NCBI RefSeq assembly: GCF_037335815.1
Contig: NZ_CP147841.1
Span: forward strand, 1,550,001-1,614,000
Reading direction: 5' to 3'
From: Salinirubellus litoreus
GTDB taxonomy: Archaea > Halobacteriota > Halobacteria > Halobacteriales > Haloarculaceae
Length of the DNA stretch: 64,000 nucleotides
This document shows positions 1 to 8,191 of the stretch, piece after piece. The translations under genes were made by a program, and so were the position numbers. The first letter of the stretch is position 1, and the number at the start of each line of letters is the position of its first letter. The notes under the pieces are model-generated. The model had not been told where the DNA came from. It saw nothing but the letters and a program-made list of their open reading frames with translations, and ran no database searches.

Positions 1-337
1 CGCCCACTCCGGAACACTGGAGGATCGCGCCGTCCCCGGGGAACTTCCGGAACCAGAACCCCCGCTCGTAGTCCGCCGGCCCGAAGATCAGGCGGTTGAT
101 CATCTCGAAGTCGCGGGTAGTGAACTGCTCGTCGAGGAGCTCCCCGCTCAGGTCCTCGACGCTCGATGAGGCCTCGCCGCCGGGCTCCTCGTGGGGTCTC
201 GGCCACTTCCGGTTCCCGTGGAACGGGCCGGCTTCGAGCAACAGCACGGAGAGGCCGGCCTCGGCGAGCTTCCAGGCCGTGACCGGCCCGTCGCCGCCCG
301 CGCCCACCACTACTGCATCGTAGCGACTCTCGACCAT
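1..337 (-). CDS. GMC-family oxidoreductase, N-terminal part (cut by window edge)
   Basis: Only the first 112 or so residues are inside the window; the rest lies beyond the left edge. The protein opens with a Rossmann FAD-binding motif (VVVGAGGDGPVTA, residues about 9-21) followed by the ExG-type strand end LLLEAGP, as in glucose-methanol-choline oxidoreductases and the large subunit of membrane gluconate/sorbitol dehydrogenases. The start follows the stop of the gluconate-dehydrogenase-subunit-3-like gene by only three bases, so the two are almost certainly cotranscribed and probably form one flavoprotein dehydrogenase. The substrate cannot be told from this fragment. Confidence 0.85.
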   Translation of the reverse strand, partial: MVESRYDAVVVGAGGDGPVTAWKLAEAGLSVLLLEAGPFHGNRKWPRPHEEPGGEASSSVEDLSGELLDEQFTTRDFEMINRLIFGPADYERGFWFRKFPGDGAILQCSGVG

Positions 338-340
338 CGC

Positions 341-1243
341 TCACTCCGGGTAGGGTTCCTCGTAGCCGCTCGTGTCGTAGTCGTTCTCGCGGAACGACCC
401 CGAGCCGTGGGTGAGGCGAACCGCCGAGGGGCCGTCGCCGATGGTGACCCAGGTCTCGCCGTCCCCGAGCGTGCTCCCCTCGGCCCCCAGGTATCCCCGG
501 AGGGCGGCGTGCCCCGGGGCGGTTCCGGGATAGCCGGTCTGTCGCCAGCTCTGGACTGCCGCGGGGTCGTTCGAGTGCGTGAGTTCGCTCGGCGGTCGAA
601 CGAACTCCCCGTAGCCCTGCCACTCGCTGTAGTAGATCATCTCCGTGAACCCGACCACCAGTTGCCCGACGAGCCCCGCGTCGAACTCGAACAGGTCGTC
701 CTCGAACGGCGTCAGCTCGAGTTCGAACTCGTCGAGTATGCTGATCGCCCGCAGCCGGTCCTCGCGTGACAGCCTGGCGAACATCCCGGCGGCACGCTCG
801 GCCCGCATCGCCGCCACGCTGCCGGGCTCGTGCAGGGCCGCGGCGCGGTCGCGGCCCGGTTCGAGGGCGTTCTGCCCCCGGTCGACCAGCGTCAGCGCCG
901 CGGCGTCGAGGACGTGCGCGACCCCGTCGGCCAGGGGGATGTTCCCCTGTGGCCCGAGGTGGGGGAGGCCGAGCTGGAAGCCGTCGTCGACGTACGTGAT
1001 CACGAACTCGTCGAGGCCGACCGACAGCCCGCCGGGGACGTGTCCGGAGCCGAGTTCGTCGGCGAGTTCGGGCGTCTCGGGAACCACCGCGTCGACGATC
1101 GCCCGGAAGGTCACCGAGGTGTGGGGGTCCTCGCCCCAGTCGAGGCCGAGGCGCTCGGCCACCAGCCACGCGAGGGACTCCGCTCCGCGTCTCGCGGCGT
1201 CTATCCACCGACCGGCCCGACGCCACGCGCGACCGTCTGGCAT
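341..1243 (-). CDS. Gluconate 2-dehydrogenase subunit 3-like protein
   Basis: 300 residues. The segment TFRAIVDAVVPETPELADEL (about residues 45-64) matches the opening of the gluconate 2-dehydrogenase subunit 3 family, small partners of GMC flavoprotein dehydrogenases, often exported by Tat in other organisms. I see no convincing signal peptide here, though the N-terminus is basic. It precedes the GMC gene by three bases, which supports a two-subunit enzyme. A TATA-like element centred about 27 bases before the ATG fits a leaderless mRNA. Family assignment is by motif and neighbour; substrate unknown. Confidence 0.75.
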   Translation of the reverse strand: MPDGRAWRRAGRWIDAARRGAESLAWLVAERLGLDWGEDPHTSVTFRAIVDAVVPETPELADELGSGHVPGGLSVGLDEFVITYVDDGFQLGLPHLGPQGNIPLADGVAHVLDAAALTLVDRGQNALEPGRDRAAALHEPGSVAAMRAERAAGMFARLSREDRLRAISILDEFELELTPFEDDLFEFDAGLVGQLVVGFTEMIYYSEWQGYGEFVRPPSELTHSNDPAAVQSWRQTGYPGTAPGHAALRGYLGAEGSTLGDGETWVTIGDGPSAVRLTHGSGSFRENDYDTSGYEEPYPE

Positions 1244-1378
1244 ACGTCCACATCGGTCATAGTAGTAATATCCTTTGCTGTGAAATATAGAAAGAACGAC
1301 GCGTTCGCTCGTCGACCGGGGCCAGCGGGACCGGGAACCGGCTACCGACCGGGGGGATCGGTCGTACTCCGAGACGGG

Positions 1379-2476
1379 TCACTCCCCGTCGAACGGCGTC
1401 ATGACGTAGTACAGACAGAGCCGTTCCCCGTCGCCCGACTCCTTCTCCTCGGAGTGGACGTATCCCAGCGAGCCCTCTCCGGGGGCGGGGAGGATCTGGA
1501 GGTCACCCTGGCACCACTTCCCAACCATGAAGTCGTCGGTGAGCTGGCGTATCTCGTCGTGCCAGTGCGTGAAGTCGAACGTCTTCAGTACCGCTTCGCC
1601 CATCTCCGTGCGGGAGTGCCCGCGCCAGACGTCGAACACCTCCCACTCCATGTCGAGTTCCCCGCCCGAGTCGTCGAACCGGAACTCGAAGTAGGGCTCG
1701 GAGAGCCCGGCGCTCGAGACGAGACGGGTCTCCCAGGGCGTCGACGTGAGAACCGAGGGATCGGGGGCGGTCCCGTGGTCCCACAGCGCCCGGTGGTCGA
1801 CCGGCGAGAGGAACTCGAAGCCGTACTCGCGGGTCATCGCGAACGTCAGGAGTTCGATCCCGTAGGGGAACCGGCCGAGGTAGGCCTTCCCGACGAGCAC
1901 GCCGTCGCTGATCGGGAGCAGGAGGTCGTAGAACATCCGGTACTGGAGGTCCGAGTAGGTGAGCAGGGCGTACTGCCTGCCCCGGTGTTCGACCTCGCGG
2001 AGCCGGTTGTGGCCCGTGATCACGCCGTCGGGATCGGACGTCTCGCCGCGGTAGGCGTCGCCCTCCGTCCAGAACCGCTTGTGGAACCCCGCCCGGATCG
2101 GCGAGAACCGGTTCAGGAGCGTCAGTGCGTGGTCGGTCGGGAAGAACCCGCGCCAGTACTGGTTCGTCTCGACCGTCCGGTCGGGCACGTCCACCCGACG
2201 GCCGCCGTCGTTGACGAGCGTGTCGATCGGCATCGGGTCCGCGGTCCGGAACAGCTCGTCCAGGCGTTCCTTCGGGCAGTACATCGGCTGCTCGGCCGAG
2301 CACTCGTCGGTCGTCGTTCGCGCCTCGACCGTCTGTGACCCACCCGACGACCTGCCCGGGGTCCCGGGATCGGTCGGAGGGGACGAACCGCGGCGCGCGC
2401 CGAACAACCGGGAGAGGCCGGCGAAGCGCGGGGAAGTCCTCGACTGTGCGACGATCCTGGACGGGAGCTGTGACAT
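1379..2476 (-). CDS. Uncharacterised haloarchaeal protein (365 aa)
   Basis: I do not recognise a family. The reading frame stays open far upstream, but the ATG chosen (protein begins MSQLPSRIVAQSRTSP) has a TATA-like ATTTATTC element about 28 bases before it, fitting a leaderless start. The product is soluble, rich in aromatic residues and lacks clear membrane segments. A short N-terminal low-complexity region (about residues 20-60) precedes a globular part containing MYCPKERLDELFR and, near the end, VGKWCQGDLQILP. It sits 135 bases upstream of the GMC dehydrogenase pair on the same strand and may act with it, but that is only context. Confidence 0.6.
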   Translation of the reverse strand: MSQLPSRIVAQSRTSPRFAGLSRLFGARRGSSPPTDPGTPGRSSGGSQTVEARTTTDECSAEQPMYCPKERLDELFRTADPMPIDTLVNDGGRRVDVPDRTVETNQYWRGFFPTDHALTLLNRFSPIRAGFHKRFWTEGDAYRGETSDPDGVITGHNRLREVEHRGRQYALLTYSDLQYRMFYDLLLPISDGVLVGKAYLGRFPYGIELLTFAMTREYGFEFLSPVDHRALWDHGTAPDPSVLTSTPWETRLVSSAGLSEPYFEFRFDDSGGELDMEWEVFDVWRGHSRTEMGEAVLKTFDFTHWHDEIRQLTDDFMVGKWCQGDLQILPAPGEGSLGYVHSEEKESGDGERLCLYYVMTPFDGE

Positions 2477-2589
2477 GGTAACGTATCGTCGAGAGCGAGA
2501 ATAAATGTTTGTACAATAGTTATATATCCGAGCCACCCCCGCCGAACCGGCGAAGATAGGCCGGACGCCGGATCGCCCGGGCGCGAGGA

Positions 2590-3042
2590 TCAGGGTTCGG
2601 CCGAGGCGACCGCTACCGCGGCCACCAGCCCGCTCACCAGCGCGAACGCCACGAACGAGAGGTTCGGAACCGTGAGCCCGAGGACCGGAGCCCGCCAGAG
2701 GACCGCCGCGCAGTCGCCGGCGAACCCACAGGAGACGGTCGTCGCCTGGAGGTAGGAGTGGTACGCGGCGAGGCCCGTGCCGAGGACGGAGAGCGGCAGG
2801 ACGGTCCGCCAGACCGACGCCCGGCGCTCGACGGCCGCCACTCCGAGAACGACCACGAGCGGGTACATGAGGATCCGCTGGTACCAGCAGAGCTCGCACG
2901 GGACCAGCTCGAGGCCGAGCGAGAGGTAGAGGCTGCCGACGGTCGCGGTCGCGCCGACGAGCGCCGCCAGCGCCAGCGGGAGGCGGGGATCGTCGAACCC
3001 CGCGGCGAGACGCGAACCGGCCGCTCGGGTCGTCCCCACCAT
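2590..3042 (-). CDS. dsbB: DsbB-family disulfide bond oxidoreductase
   Basis: 150 residues with four predicted membrane helices, the usual DsbB size. The first periplasm-side cysteine pair is visible as CELC (Cys49, Cys52) in the family motif PCELCWYQR, and a second pair is Cys105 and Cys111 in the next loop. DsbB proteins pass electrons from a DsbA-type thiol oxidase to quinone. The start follows the stop of the DsbA-like gene by four bases, so the pair forms one operon that would oxidise thiols outside the cytoplasmic membrane. Confidence 0.9.
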   Translation of the reverse strand: MVGTTRAAGSRLAAGFDDPRLPLALAALVGATATVGSLYLSLGLELVPCELCWYQRILMYPLVVVLGVAAVERRASVWRTVLPLSVLGTGLAAYHSYLQATTVSCGFAGDCAAVLWRAPVLGLTVPNLSFVAFALVSGLVAAVAVASAEP

Positions 3043-3046
3043 CGCC

Positions 3047-3766
3047 CTACGAGGTCAGCGCGTCGAGCGCCTGGCGCGTGCTCTCGGGGTCGAACGGCGA
3101 GTAGGCTTCCCGGTCGATGACCAGCGTGGGTGTGCCGCTCACCCCGGCGGCGCTCGCGGCCTCGGTCGTCGCCCGCACGCGGTCCTCGAACCGGCCGCCC
3201 TCGATGGCCGCTCGGATATCGGCCGTGGAGGAGACGCCCGCGTCCTCGGCGAACGACACCAGCCGGTCGGTCGTCGCCCAGGTCTCGCCCTCGGGGGGCT
3301 GGTTCGCCATCACCTGCTCGTGGTAGTTCCAGTAGCGCTCGGGGTCGACCGTCCAGACGGCGAGGCCGGCACGGGTCGCCCGCGGGGCGTCCGAGCCGAG
3401 GAACGGCTGGCCGTCGGACCCGTACGCGAGGCCGCGGTAGCGAAGCGAGGCGTCGCCGGGATCGACGTAGTCGGCCACGATCGTCCCGAGCGGGAGGACG
3501 GCCTGGTCGGCCTCGCCGGTGGCGAAGTTCGCGCAGAACGGGCACTTCCAGTTGCCGAAGTAGGTGATTACGGGATCCGAGCCGGTCCCGGCGGTGGCGT
3601 AGTCGACCGAGGAGGGGTCGTCGGGGATGGGCGCTCCGGTGACGGCACCCGGTGGGGGTGTGCCGGCGGGCGTGCCGTCGGAGCCGCCGCCGAACGAGAC
3701 ACAGCCGGCCAGCCCGGAGACACCGGCGAGACCCGCACCCGCGAGGAGTTCACGTCGCGTGTTCAC
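3047..3766 (-). CDS. DsbA-family thioredoxin-fold lipoprotein
   Basis: 239 residues from a GTG start. I prefer this start because it gives a twin-arginine signal (NTRRELLAGAGLAG) ending in the lipobox LAGC at residues 19-22, so the protein is probably Tat-exported and lipid-anchored; the frame is open further upstream but without a signal peptide. The active site is CPFC (Cys75, Cys78) and the cis-proline loop is GVSGTPTLVI. Other cysteines are absent apart from the lipobox. The dsbB homologue follows at once. Role: oxidation or isomerisation of disulfides in exported proteins. Confidence 0.88.
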   Translation of the reverse strand: MNTRRELLAGAGLAGVSGLAGCVSFGGGSDGTPAGTPPPGAVTGAPIPDDPSSVDYATAGTGSDPVITYFGNWKCPFCANFATGEADQAVLPLGTIVADYVDPGDASLRYRGLAYGSDGQPFLGSDAPRATRAGLAVWTVDPERYWNYHEQVMANQPPEGETWATTDRLVSFAEDAGVSSTADIRAAIEGGRFEDRVRATTEAASAAGVSGTPTLVIDREAYSPFDPESTRQALDALTS

Positions 3767-4006
3767 GCTCGAGTGTAGCCGAACGCGGCGGTTCAAGTTT
3801 CTGGTCCGGACCGCCAGGGGGACGGGCTCACGAGCGACCGGCTCGATCGGTACGAGAGCGTCTTCCACGTCGGGAGGTCGGGACGCCTCGGCCGGGGGTA
3901 ACGCGAGACGGCTACTGTCGACCGCAGGGCCACCTCGGGCGGCGGCAGACTCAATATCGCTCCTGTCGAATGGGCTTCGGATCGGATCGGATCCAGGAAC
4001 ACCACG

Positions 4007-4516
4007 ATGCTCCAGATGAACGTCCTCCTCGAGATGCCCGTCGTCTTCCTGCTCGCGCTGTCGGCGGTCCTCGGCGGACTCATGGCCGGGTTCTTCTTCG
4101 CCTACTCGGCGAGCGTGGTGCTGGCACTACGGACGCTCTCGGCACCGGAGTACACGACGGTCATGCAGGAGATCAACGAGAAGGTCCTGAACGCGGTGTT
4201 CGGAGCGGTGTTCTTCGGAGCCGTCGTCGTCCCGGTCGGGGCGTCGGCCCTCGTCGTGCTCCAGGGGAACTGGTCGACGGGGTACGGACTGCTGTTCCTC
4301 GCGGGGACCGTCGTCTACCTCGCCGGGGCGTTCCTCGTGACGCTCGGCGTTCACATCCCGATGAACGACTACATCGCCACCTGGTCCCCGATCACGCCGC
4401 CCGACGAATGGGCCGCGGTTCAGGCGCGCTGGGCACGGTGGAACCACGTCCGGACGACCGCAGCGGTCGTCTCGTTCGCGCTGTACCTCGCCGCGATCGC
4501 CTCGTTCGGTCCGTAG
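4007..4516 (+). CDS. DUF1772 (anthrone oxygenase-like) membrane protein
   Basis: 169 residues with four hydrophobic helices (about 8-28, 60-82, 95-115, 145-165). The conserved features of DUF1772 are present: the helix start LSAVLGGLMAGFFFAYS, the MNDYIATW segment and a late WARWNHVRT motif. Members include fungal anthrone oxygenases, but archaeal members have no tested function. The next in-frame ATG, three codons on, is an equally good start. It stands alone on the plus strand and converges on aCPSF1. Confidence 0.75.
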   Translation: MLQMNVLLEMPVVFLLALSAVLGGLMAGFFFAYSASVVLALRTLSAPEYTTVMQEINEKVLNAVFGAVFFGAVVVPVGASALVVLQGNWSTGYGLLFLAGTVVYLAGAFLVTLGVHIPMNDYIATWSPITPPDEWAAVQARWARWNHVRTTAAVVSFALYLAAIASFGP

Positions 4517-4748
4517 AACCACACTTCGTGAGCGAGCCGGCGTCGGTCCGTAGCACGGTTTCCTCTCCAGCGCCCGACCCCCGTCAGGTTCCGATTGCCT
4601 GACGAATCCTCCGGACCGGTCGTTCACGACGAGTAGCGACTGCATCCGAATCCGAGGGGAGGCGGAGCGGTACGGTTCCAGCACGCTCACCCGCGACGAG
4701 CGACTACCGCGCCCGAGCGTAGCGAGGGCGCGACTGGAGCGAGGAGCG

Positions 4749-4808
4749 CTTTTTCCCCACGTTTTTTCCGGGGGCCTCGCTTTGCTCGGCCCCCCGTGCA
4801 AAAAGTGG
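4749..4808. terminator. Bidirectional U-tract/hairpin terminator between convergent genes
   Basis: Two T-runs (five T at 4750-4754, six T at 4762-4767) face the plus-strand transcript and an A-run (4800-4804) gives a U-run on the minus strand. Between them is a perfect 7-bp inverted repeat, GGGGGCC at 4070-shifted position 4770-4776 with GGCCCCC at 4788-4794. The element lies between the ends of the DUF1772 gene and aCPSF1. Archaeal terminators are usually U-tracts and aCPSF1 itself acts at such sites, so this fits a shared terminator. Confidence 0.6.
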
Positions 4809-4813
4809 TGTAC

Positions 4814-6739
4814 CTACTTGAACCGGAACGTCTCGAGGTTCTTCGGGGCGAACGTTCGCATGTTGAACTCGTGGTAGAGCGCGCTGGAGAGATCCTGCGT
4901 CGAGGACTCGTCGCCGTGGACGCAGAGCACCTTCTCGGGCCGGGGGTTCATCGTGCGCACGAAGTTCTCGAGGCCCTGGCGGTCGGCGTGGCCGGAGAAG
5001 CCGTCGACCGTCTCGACGTCCATCTTCAGCGTCAGCGTGTTCGACCGGCCGCTCCCGTTCCGGTCGTTGATCGGGATCTCGTCCCAGCCGTTCTGGATAC
5101 GCCGACCGAGCGTCCCCTGTGCCTGGTAGCCGACGAACACCATCCTCGAGTCGGGGTCGCTCCCGAGGTGGCGGAGCCAGGACATGATGGGTCCGCCGGT
5201 GACCATCCCCGAAGTCGAGAGGATGATAGCCGGGCCGTCGTCGACGATCTCCTGGCGCTCGTCCTCGCCGCCGTCGATGTGATTGAACTCCTCGGCGAGG
5301 AAGGGGTTCTCGTCCTCGTGGAAGATCCGATCCCGCAGGTCGTCGCGGAGGTACTCGGGGTAGGTGGTGTGGATGGCCGTCGCCTCCCAGATCATCCCGT
5401 CGAGGTGGACGGGCATCTCCGGTATCTCGCCCTTCCGCATCGCCTCCTCTAGGACGAGCATGATCTCCTGTGAGCGACCGACGGCGAACGCCGGGATGAG
5501 CACCTTCCCGCCCTCCTCGTGGGTGCGGTTGATGACCTCCTGGAGGTGTCGCTCGGAGTCCTCCTGGTCGGTCTGGTAGTCGTTGCGCCCGCCGTAGGTC
5601 GACTCCATCACGAGCGTCTCGACGCGCGGGAACTCGTTGACCGCGCCGTTGAACAGCCGCGTGTCGTCGTAGTGGATGTCCCCCGAGAAGGCGACGTTGT
5701 AGAGGCCGTCGCCGATGTGGAAGTGCGCGATGGAGGACCCGAGGATGTGCCCGGCGTTGTGGAGCGTGAGCTTCACGTCCGGGGCGATGTCGGTGACGTC
5801 GCCGTACTCCAGCGTGACGGTGTGTTTGATCGCCTCGCGGACCATGCTCGACTCGTAGGGCGGGGTCCGGCCCTCCTTGGCCGCGACGTCGAGGTAGTCG
5901 AGCGTCAGCAGCCCCATCAGGTCCCGCGTGGGCTCGGTCGTGTAGATCGGCCCGTCGTAGCCGTATTTAAATAGCAGCGGGATCAGCGCGGAGTGGTCGA
6001 GGTGGGCGTGGGTCAGCACGACCGCGTCGAGGTTGTTCGCGCCCGCGCCGAGCGCCTCGGGCACCTGGAGGTAGGGCACCTCGCCCTCCGCACCGGGCTT
6101 GTCGCCGCAGTCGATGAGGATGCGCGTCTCGGCGGTCGAGAGGATGAACGCCGCCCGGCCGACCTCCCGGCAACACCCGAGGGTCGTGATGCGGACCCAC
6201 TGCTCGTCGGCCATCTCCTTGCGGTGGATCTGCCGGCCGACCCGTTCGAGTATCTCCCGGCGCTCCTCGCGCTCCTGCTTGAGGAAGTTCCGGACGTTCG
6301 AGACCGTCGAGGACTCGATCGGTGGCGTCCTGACGACCTCGGGGGTCCACCCGACGCGCTGGGTGATCTCCCGGAGCGTCGAGCCGTGCCGCCCGATGAC
6401 CATCCCGGGCTTCTGGGCCTCGATGATGACCTCGCCGGTGTCGGCGTGGAAGTCGAGGTCCGTGACCCCCGCTTCCTCGGGAATGACCTCCATGATCTCC
6501 TCGCGCGCGCTCTCGGGGTGCGAGAGCGTGTCCGGGTCGGGCCGGACGGTGATGCGCTTTCGGAGCTTGGAGGCCAGTTTGCGGACCAGATCGCCGTTCT
6601 GCGCGAACTTCTTCGGATCGCGCGTGTAGACGACCAGTTCGGGCCCCTCGTACTTCACGTCGGAGATCGAGATGTCGTCGGGGACCTCGCCGATGATCTT
6701 CGACTTCAGGTCCTCGAGTTGCCGCTCTACTGTGCTCAT
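4814..6739 (-). CDS. aCPSF1 / FttA, beta-CASP ribonuclease and transcription termination factor
   Basis: 641 residues, full length. Two N-terminal KH-type domains (about 1-145) include GMVIGRHGSTL. A metallo-beta-lactamase domain follows with the zinc motif HAHLDH (His244, His246, Asp248, His249), then a beta-CASP insert and further metal ligands (NAGHILGSS and the final LCVHGDE). Archaeal CPSF-type nucleases cleave nascent RNA at U-rich sites and drive termination. The ATG chosen gives the conserved N-terminus. The nearest good TATA lies about 190 bases upstream, shared with the divergent gene, so this mRNA may have an unusually long leader. Confidence 0.95.
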   Translation of the reverse strand: MSTVERQLEDLKSKIIGEVPDDISISDVKYEGPELVVYTRDPKKFAQNGDLVRKLASKLRKRITVRPDPDTLSHPESAREEIMEVIPEEAGVTDLDFHADTGEVIIEAQKPGMVIGRHGSTLREITQRVGWTPEVVRTPPIESSTVSNVRNFLKQEREERREILERVGRQIHRKEMADEQWVRITTLGCCREVGRAAFILSTAETRILIDCGDKPGAEGEVPYLQVPEALGAGANNLDAVVLTHAHLDHSALIPLLFKYGYDGPIYTTEPTRDLMGLLTLDYLDVAAKEGRTPPYESSMVREAIKHTVTLEYGDVTDIAPDVKLTLHNAGHILGSSIAHFHIGDGLYNVAFSGDIHYDDTRLFNGAVNEFPRVETLVMESTYGGRNDYQTDQEDSERHLQEVINRTHEEGGKVLIPAFAVGRSQEIMLVLEEAMRKGEIPEMPVHLDGMIWEATAIHTTYPEYLRDDLRDRIFHEDENPFLAEEFNHIDGGEDERQEIVDDGPAIILSTSGMVTGGPIMSWLRHLGSDPDSRMVFVGYQAQGTLGRRIQNGWDEIPINDRNGSGRSNTLTLKMDVETVDGFSGHADRQGLENFVRTMNPRPEKVLCVHGDESSTQDLSSALYHEFNMRTFAPKNLETFRFK

Positions 6740-6921
6740 GAGTGTCGGTGCGCCGCGCCGCTGGCCGGCCGACTCGCGTCGACCCGCGCAACGGTCGCGT
6801 GGCGCGATGGAAGGAATCTCTTCATGTTCGCTTTCCGATTGGACAGAGAGTTCGCCCCCGTGGGGCGACTGCGGGAGAGGTTACCCGTAAAACCCGCGTG
6901 TGTACCGACGTAGGCCACTGT

Positions 6922-6936
6922 GTGTATAAAACCCTT
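6922..6936. promoter_or_regulatory. TATA element between aCPSF1 and the divergent gene
   Basis: The sequence GTGTATAAAACCC reads as a strong TATA box on the plus strand, centred about 24 bases before the ATG of the downstream plus gene, which fits a leaderless transcript. Read on the other strand it is GGGTTTTATACAC, also a plausible TATA for aCPSF1, which would then have a leader of about 160 bases. I see no closer TATA for aCPSF1. Confidence 0.55.
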
Positions 6937-6953
6937 CGGGACGAGACGCGGAT

Positions 6954-7484
6954 ATGACCGGTGATGGGAGCGCCGACGGGGACGGAGCGGGGTATCGACT
7001 GCGGCTCACGCCCGCGACGGTCGAGCGCGAGCGCGACTGGGTGCGTGACCGCACGGCGGTCGTAGGGCTGATCAACGAGACGCGCGCGGCCCTCGGCGAG
7101 GCGTTCGAAACGGAGGTCGGATCCGTGACCGAACCGGACTACCGCACGGAGGTAGAGCGGGTGTTCGCCGACGGCGACGTCGCGGTCAACGCCGCCGCGC
7201 TGATCGCCCTGCTCCGCGGGCTCGACGTCGAGGACGACTACCCGGGGTTCGTCGTCGACGAGTTCCTGGGCCGGGAGCTCGCGGCCACGATCGCGAGCAC
7301 GCGCGGGCGGGCCTACTCGCTGCTCGCGGAGGCGACGTTCCACTACGCCGACATCCACGCGCACGGGACGCCCGAGGAGGCGGCCGGGGCCGACGACCTC
7401 GACGCCGCGCTCGCCGCGGGGTTCCAGACCCGCCTCCCCGGGTGGGCCTGGACCGAGGGGGACTCGCCGTTCGCCGTCGAGTGA
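6954..7484 (+). CDS. Uncharacterised haloarchaeal protein (176 aa)
   Basis: I do not recognise the family. The product is a soluble, acidic, mostly helical protein without membrane segments or cysteine motifs; it begins MTGDGSADGDGAGYRLRLTP and ends in a Trp-rich tail (LPGWAWTEGDSPF). The frame has typical high-GC codon use and a TATA box placed for a leaderless start at this ATG. It lies between aCPSF1 (divergent) and the GMP synthase glutaminase (same strand, 90 bases on, with its own TATA). Confidence 0.7.
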   Translation: MTGDGSADGDGAGYRLRLTPATVERERDWVRDRTAVVGLINETRAALGEAFETEVGSVTEPDYRTEVERVFADGDVAVNAAALIALLRGLDVEDDYPGFVVDEFLGRELAATIASTRGRAYSLLAEATFHYADIHAHGTPEEAAGADDLDAALAAGFQTRLPGWAWTEGDSPFAVE

Positions 7485-7574
7485 CGGAGCCGAAAACGGC
7501 CGACACGGGCCGGAAGCACGCTATCGAGGAGCGTTTCAGGGGGTTTTTATCCGGACGCGGAGTAGGGCCGGTAG

Positions 7575-8138
7575 ATGACCCGTATCGTCGTGGTGGACAA
7601 CGACGGACAGTTCACCCACCTGGAGCAACGGGCCCTCCGCGACATCGGCGTCGAGACGGAGATCGTCTCGAACTCGACCCCGGCGTCCGAACTCGACGCC
7701 GACGGGATCGTTCTCTCGGGCGGTCCCCACAGCGCGGACCCGGAGCGCGGCGGCCGGTATCTCGACCTCGGCGTCCCGGTGCTGGGGATCTGCCTCGGCA
7801 TGCAGGACATGGCCGCGGCGTGCGGCGGCCGCGTCGGCTCCGGCGAGTACGGCGGCTACGCGGACGTGACCGTCACCATCGAGGACCCCGACGACCCGGT
7901 CGTCGGGTCACTCGCCCCCGAGACGCGCGTCTGGGCCTCCCACGCCGACGAGGTGAAGGAGGTACCCGAGGGGTTCACGCTGACGGGGAGCAGCGACGTC
8001 TGCGGGGTCGAGTCGATGAGCGACACCGACAGGGATCTCTACGGCGTCCAGTGGCACCCCGAGGTGGCACACACGGCGGAGGGGGAGGCCGTCTTCGAGA
8101 ACTTTCGCGCCGTCTGCGAGCGGGCGTCGGACGGGTGA
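7575..8138 (+). CDS. guaAA: GMP synthase glutamine-hydrolysing subunit A
   Basis: 187 residues, a stand-alone class I glutamine amidotransferase. It releases ammonia from glutamine for the separate ATP-pyrophosphatase subunit that turns XMP into GMP; many archaea split the two. The triad is visible: Cys73 in GICLGMQ, and His161 with Glu163 in QWHPEVAHT. The early SGGPHSADP loop is also typical. A TATA-like GTTTTTATCC about 24 bases before the ATG fits a leaderless mRNA. The partner subunit is not in this window. Confidence 0.93.
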   Translation: MTRIVVVDNDGQFTHLEQRALRDIGVETEIVSNSTPASELDADGIVLSGGPHSADPERGGRYLDLGVPVLGICLGMQDMAAACGGRVGSGEYGGYADVTVTIEDPDDPVVGSLAPETRVWASHADEVKEVPEGFTLTGSSDVCGVESMSDTDRDLYGVQWHPEVAHTAEGEAVFENFRAVCERASDG

Positions 8139-8191
8139 CCGACGGAGGTTCCACGAGCGAATAAATAACCGGACGCGAAAGGACACACCAC

